7,542 bases of DNA. Origin: Desulfonatronospira sp. GTDB lineage: Bacteria; Desulfobacterota; Desulfovibrionia; Desulfovibrionales; Desulfonatronovibrionaceae. Position 1 is the stretch's first letter; every line of letters begins with the position of its first letter. Below, piece after piece: positions 5,026-7,542 of the stretch. The notes beneath the pieces were generated by a model, which was given only the letters and a program-made list of their open reading frames with translations, was not told the DNA's origin and did no database searches. Where the stretch lies: the NCBI GenBank assembly GCA_007127015.1, contig SLAE01000012.1, positions 1 through 7,542 of the forward strand, given 5' to 3'. Both the position numbers and the translations under genes were made by a program.

Positions 5026-6373
5026 GAACAACGATCTGTATTCAATTCTGGTAGTCGATGATGACGAGAACATCCTTCAACTGCTGGAGGCCCGTCTTTC
5101 AGCGTCGGGCTACCAGGTAACCACCGCCTGTAACGGAACACAGGCTCTGGAAACCATGGAGCATCTGCCTTTTGATCTTGTCCTGACCGATGTCAAAATG
5201 CCCGGGCTGGACGGTCAGGAACTGCTTATGGAAATAAAGAGGACATGGCCGGGAGTTCCGGTAATGCTGCTTACAGCATATGGAAACATACCTGATGCGG
5301 TTAAGGCCATCCAGCTTGGTGCCGCCGATTATCTGACCAAGCCTTTTGACGGACAGGAGCTTGTTTCCGGAATCAAGGACCTGCTTGCCAGGACCTATCC
5401 CTCTGGAAACGGGGAGCTGGTTGAAGAATGCGGCATTGTCTGCGGAAAGAGTCCTTCCATGACCTCCCTCGTCCGGATGACGCGAAGAGTAGCCGGCAGC
5501 GATGTCTCGGTCTTGATTCAGGGAGAATCGGGTACCGGCAAGGAACTTGTGGCCAACGCCATTCACAGATGGAGCAGCCGCAGAAAAGGACCTTTCGTAG
5601 TCATTGATTGTGGATCGACTCAAACCACTCTTCTTGAGAGCGAGCTTTTCGGGCATGTAAAAGGGGCCTTTACTCATGCGGTCCAGGACAAGAAGGGTCT
5701 TATCGAGACCGCTCACAAGGGTACGCTGTTCTTTGATGAGATCGGAAATATCTCCCTGGAGATGCAGACCAGGCTTCTGCGCTTCCTGCAGGAAAGGACA
5801 CTTAGAAGAGTAGGCGATACCCGCTCAATTGAGGTTGACTGCAGAATCCTGGCCGCGACCAATGCCAATCTGGGCGAAATGGTCAGATCAGGAGCATTCA
5901 GAGAAGATCTGTTCTACAGACTTAAGGTTGTCAGGCTGGAAGTTCCTGCTCTGCGCCAGCGCATCGAAGACCTGCCTCTTCTGACGGATTATTGTCTGAA
6001 TATCTTAAAAAGCAGACACGATCTTGGTAATCTTGAATTAACGCCTGCTGCACTGGAAAAAATGCATGCACATGCCTGGCCTGGAAATGTAAGAGAGCTG
6101 TTCAATGTGCTGGAGGCGGGAGCGCTTCTCTGTCCGGACGGGCTGATCAAACCTGATGACCTTCAGCTTGAACATGGTTTTGCTGAAATTGAGCAGGACG
6201 ATGAATCCTTTTCCCTGGATGAAAATGAAAAAAAGGCGGTAATCCGGGCGCTGGAAAAAACCGGCTGGGTGCAGAAGCGAGCCGCTGAAATACTTGGAAT
6301 AAGCAGAAGAGCCATACATTACAAGATCCGCAAGCACAATATAGCCATTCCATCCCGGTGTTCAAACAAATGA
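5006..6373 (+). CDS. GlrR/QseF-like sigma-54 response regulator with variant GAFTHA loop
   Basis: This 455-aa, three-domain NtrC-family regulator has a receiver with acidic pocket DDD (18-20), phospho-acceptor Asp62 in LVLTDVKMPG, Thr90 and Lys112. The AAA+ domain has Walker A GESGTGKE (173-180) and Walker B GTLFFDEIG (239-247), plus the conserved AFREDLFYRLKV and WPGNVREL. A Fis-type helix-turn-helix follows near the C-terminus (KRAAEILGISRRAIHYKIRKH). The loop that normally reads GAFTGA is GAFTHA (220-225), with His replacing the second Gly, which in studied EBPs matters for sigma-54 contact. The ATG at 5006 is preferred; an in-frame TTG at 4997 would add 3 residues, and neither has a strong Shine-Dalgarno site, consistent with translational coupling to the lipoprotein gene. 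Length matches E. coli GlrR (about 444 aa). Its partner kinase gene carries a stop codon. Confidence 0.92.
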   Translation: MTQDKDKNNDLYSILVVDDDENILQLLEARLSASGYQVTTACNGTQALETMEHLPFDLVLTDVKMPGLDGQELLMEIKRTWPGVPVMLLTAYGNIPDAVKAIQLGAADYLTKPFDGQELVSGIKDLLARTYPSGNGELVEECGIVCGKSPSMTSLVRMTRRVAGSDVSVLIQGESGTGKELVANAIHRWSSRRKGPFVVIDCGSTQTTLLESELFGHVKGAFTHAVQDKKGLIETAHKGTLFFDEIGNISLEMQTRLLRFLQERTLRRVGDTRSIEVDCRILAATNANLGEMVRSGAFREDLFYRLKVVRLEVPALRQRIEDLPLLTDYCLNILKSRHDLGNLELTPAALEKMHAHAWPGNVRELFNVLEAGALLCPDGLIKPDDLQLEHGFAEIEQDDESFSLDENEKKAVIRALEKTGWVQKRAAEILGISRRAIHYKIRKHNIAIPSRCSNK

Positions 6374-6424
6374 GCAGTAAAATCTGAACGATTTGCCGAA
6401 CATACATTTCAGCATGAGTCCGGC

Positions 6425-7542
6425 TCAGAGAAGACCGTACCTGTGCAGCTTGCGGTACAGGGTTCTGCGGGAAATGCCCAGGATTCTTGCAGCCTCGGTT
6501 TTTTTTCCTCCTGCCGTCTGCAGAGCGGACATAAGACTTTCCTGATCCACTTTTCCGGCACTGTCCTGGAGCCGGCTGGACTCTTGAATATCAAAAATTT
6601 CATCCGGCAGGTGTTCCGGCTCTATCAGCCCTCCGCTACAGAGCAGTGTTCCGTGTTCCAGGACATGCTCCAGCTCGCGCACGTTTCCAGGCCATGAGTG
6701 TTCGCGGAGCATGCGCATGGTTCTGGTGGAGACGCCGCGTATAGGCTTATCGAACTTCTCCGCGAAATGTCTGCAGAAGTGGTGGATGAGCAGGGGGATG
6801 TCCTCGCCACGCTCTCTCAGGCCGGGCGCCCGGATATGGATGACCTTGAGCCTGTAGTACAGATCCCTGCGAAAGCTGCCCTCTTCTATTTTTGCGGCCA
6901 GATCAGCGTTGGTCGCGGCTACTATGCGTACGTCCGCTCTGCGGGTCTTTGATTCCCCCACACGCTCATACTCCTTTTCCTGAAGGAAACGCAGAAGCTT
7001 GAGCTGAATACGCTCGGTAAGATCCCCGATCTCGTCCAGAAAAAGGGTCCCCCCTGCAGCCGCCTCCACCCGCCCGATCTTGTTGGCATAGGCCCCGGTG
7101 AAGGCCCCGCGTACATGACCGAAAAGTTCGCTGTCCAGGAGCTCCTCTGACAGGGTCAGACAGTTGACCTTGATCAGCGGGCCTTTGCCGCGCGGGCTTG
7201 CCGCGTGTAGGGCCTCGGCTATGAGTTCCTTGCCCGTGCCGGTTTCCCCGGTGATGAGCACAGTGGTGTCCACCCCGGCCACCTGCTGGAGCATGGCGTA
7301 TATCTGCTGCATCTTACTGCTGCGCCCGATGATACCATGAAATGAATTTTTCCTGGTTGAACTCTCAAGCAGGTATTCATAGCGCTGTCTGCTTTCACGC
7401 AAATCCTCCTCAGCCTGCTTGCGCTCGGTGATGTCGATGGCTGCCTGAAGCCGGACCAGGCGCCCGTCAGTCCATCTTATGGCGATATCCTGACAGTCAA
7501 ACCATCTCTTTGTTTTTGTATTCTGAAATTCCCAGCGATAAA
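6425..7542 (-). CDS. PAS-domain sigma-54-dependent transcriptional activator (N-terminus beyond right edge)
   Basis: The frame stays open to the right edge, giving 371 visible residues. They begin with the end of a PAS domain (YRWEFQNTKTKRWFD... through the PAC motif AAIDITERKQAEEDL) and a short helical linker. The AAA+ domain follows: GETGTGKE, intact GAFTGA, GTLFLDEIGD, RRDLYYRLKV and WPGNVRELE. It ends in a Fis-type helix-turn-helix (KTEAARILGISRRTLYRKLHRYGLL). A TTG at 7402 could mark an internal start, but the PAS coding continues in frame upstream, so the true start is outside. It should sense a small molecule, redox or energy signal through PAS and activate sigma-54 promoters. It converges with the regulator gene across a 51-bp gap without a clear terminator. 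It is the close paralogue of the EBP at 1-909 and shares a nearly identical tract with it. Confidence 0.93.
   Translation of the reverse strand, partial: YRWEFQNTKTKRWFDCQDIAIRWTDGRLVRLQAAIDITERKQAEEDLRESRQRYEYLLESSTRKNSFHGIIGRSSKMQQIYAMLQQVAGVDTTVLITGETGTGKELIAEALHAASPRGKGPLIKVNCLTLSEELLDSELFGHVRGAFTGAYANKIGRVEAAAGGTLFLDEIGDLTERIQLKLLRFLQEKEYERVGESKTRRADVRIVAATNADLAAKIEEGSFRRDLYYRLKVIHIRAPGLRERGEDIPLLIHHFCRHFAEKFDKPIRGVSTRTMRMLREHSWPGNVRELEHVLEHGTLLCSGGLIEPEHLPDEIFDIQESSRLQDSAGKVDQESLMSALQTAGGKKTEAARILGISRRTLYRKLHRYGLL
6912..7006. repeat. Copy 2 of a 95-bp near-identical tract shared by the two EBP genes
   Basis: This copy lies in the PAS-containing EBP gene and is a direct repeat of 335-429, offset by 6577 bp. 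The exact run is 6921-6996. Recombination between the copies would delete everything between them and fuse the two EBP genes. Confidence 0.9.

Noticed and set aside
6374..6424. Bidirectional terminator between the convergent regulator and PAS-EBP genes
   Set aside because: Only a 3-bp GAG/CTC stem is visible and there is no T-run on either strand.

Overview
The window looks like a stretch of a Gram-negative, sigma-54-rich bacterium. A Desulfobacterota / deltaproteobacterial sulfate reducer fits best, judging from three enhancer-binding proteins (EBPs) in 7.5 kb, an outer-membrane lipoprotein between a kinase and its regulator, and a FeeM-type acyltransferase. This placement is inference from gene content; no marker gene is present.

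Layout, left to right. (1) Positions 1-909, minus strand: an EBP with no sensory domain, cut by the left edge before its DNA-binding domain. (2) 910-1305: its control region, with a sigma-54 promoter and paired upstream sites. (3) 1306-2217, minus: an N-acyl amino acid synthase of the FeeM / autoinducer-synthase-like GNAT group, AT-richer than its neighbours. (4) 2218-2829: an AT-rich region holding a consensus sigma-54 promoter for the synthase, a roughly 300-nt leader, a second pair of upstream sites, and the divergent promoter of the next operon. (5) 2830-6373, plus: a tightly overlapping operon with the order of enterobacterial glrK-qseG-glrR (qseE-qseG-qseF). It encodes a possible 24-aa leader peptide, a sensor histidine kinase split by an in-frame TAA, a coiled-coil lipoprotein, and a sigma-54 response regulator whose GAFTGA loop reads GAFTHA. 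(6) 6425-7542, minus, convergent: a PAS-containing EBP cut by the right edge, a close paralogue of the gene at the left end.

The most interesting signal is regulatory. The minus-strand promoters at 1021-1036 and 2531-2546 both match the -24/-12 consensus. Each has, at almost the same distance upstream, a pair of similar AT-rich sites about 20-21 bp apart; the distal copy in both reads GTTAC-N3-TTTTGCGCAC. One promoter drives an EBP gene and the other drives the acyl-amino-acid synthase. I infer one sigma-54 regulon in which an EBP, perhaps one of the three here, controls both another EBP and the production of a fatty N-acyl amino acid, a possible signal or membrane lipid. Which EBP binds is not decidable from the window.

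The two flanking EBPs share a 95-bp tract with only 2 mismatches, although their genes otherwise differ at many synonymous sites, which suggests recent gene conversion. No tRNA, rRNA, CRISPR array, insertion sequence or convincing intrinsic terminator was seen.
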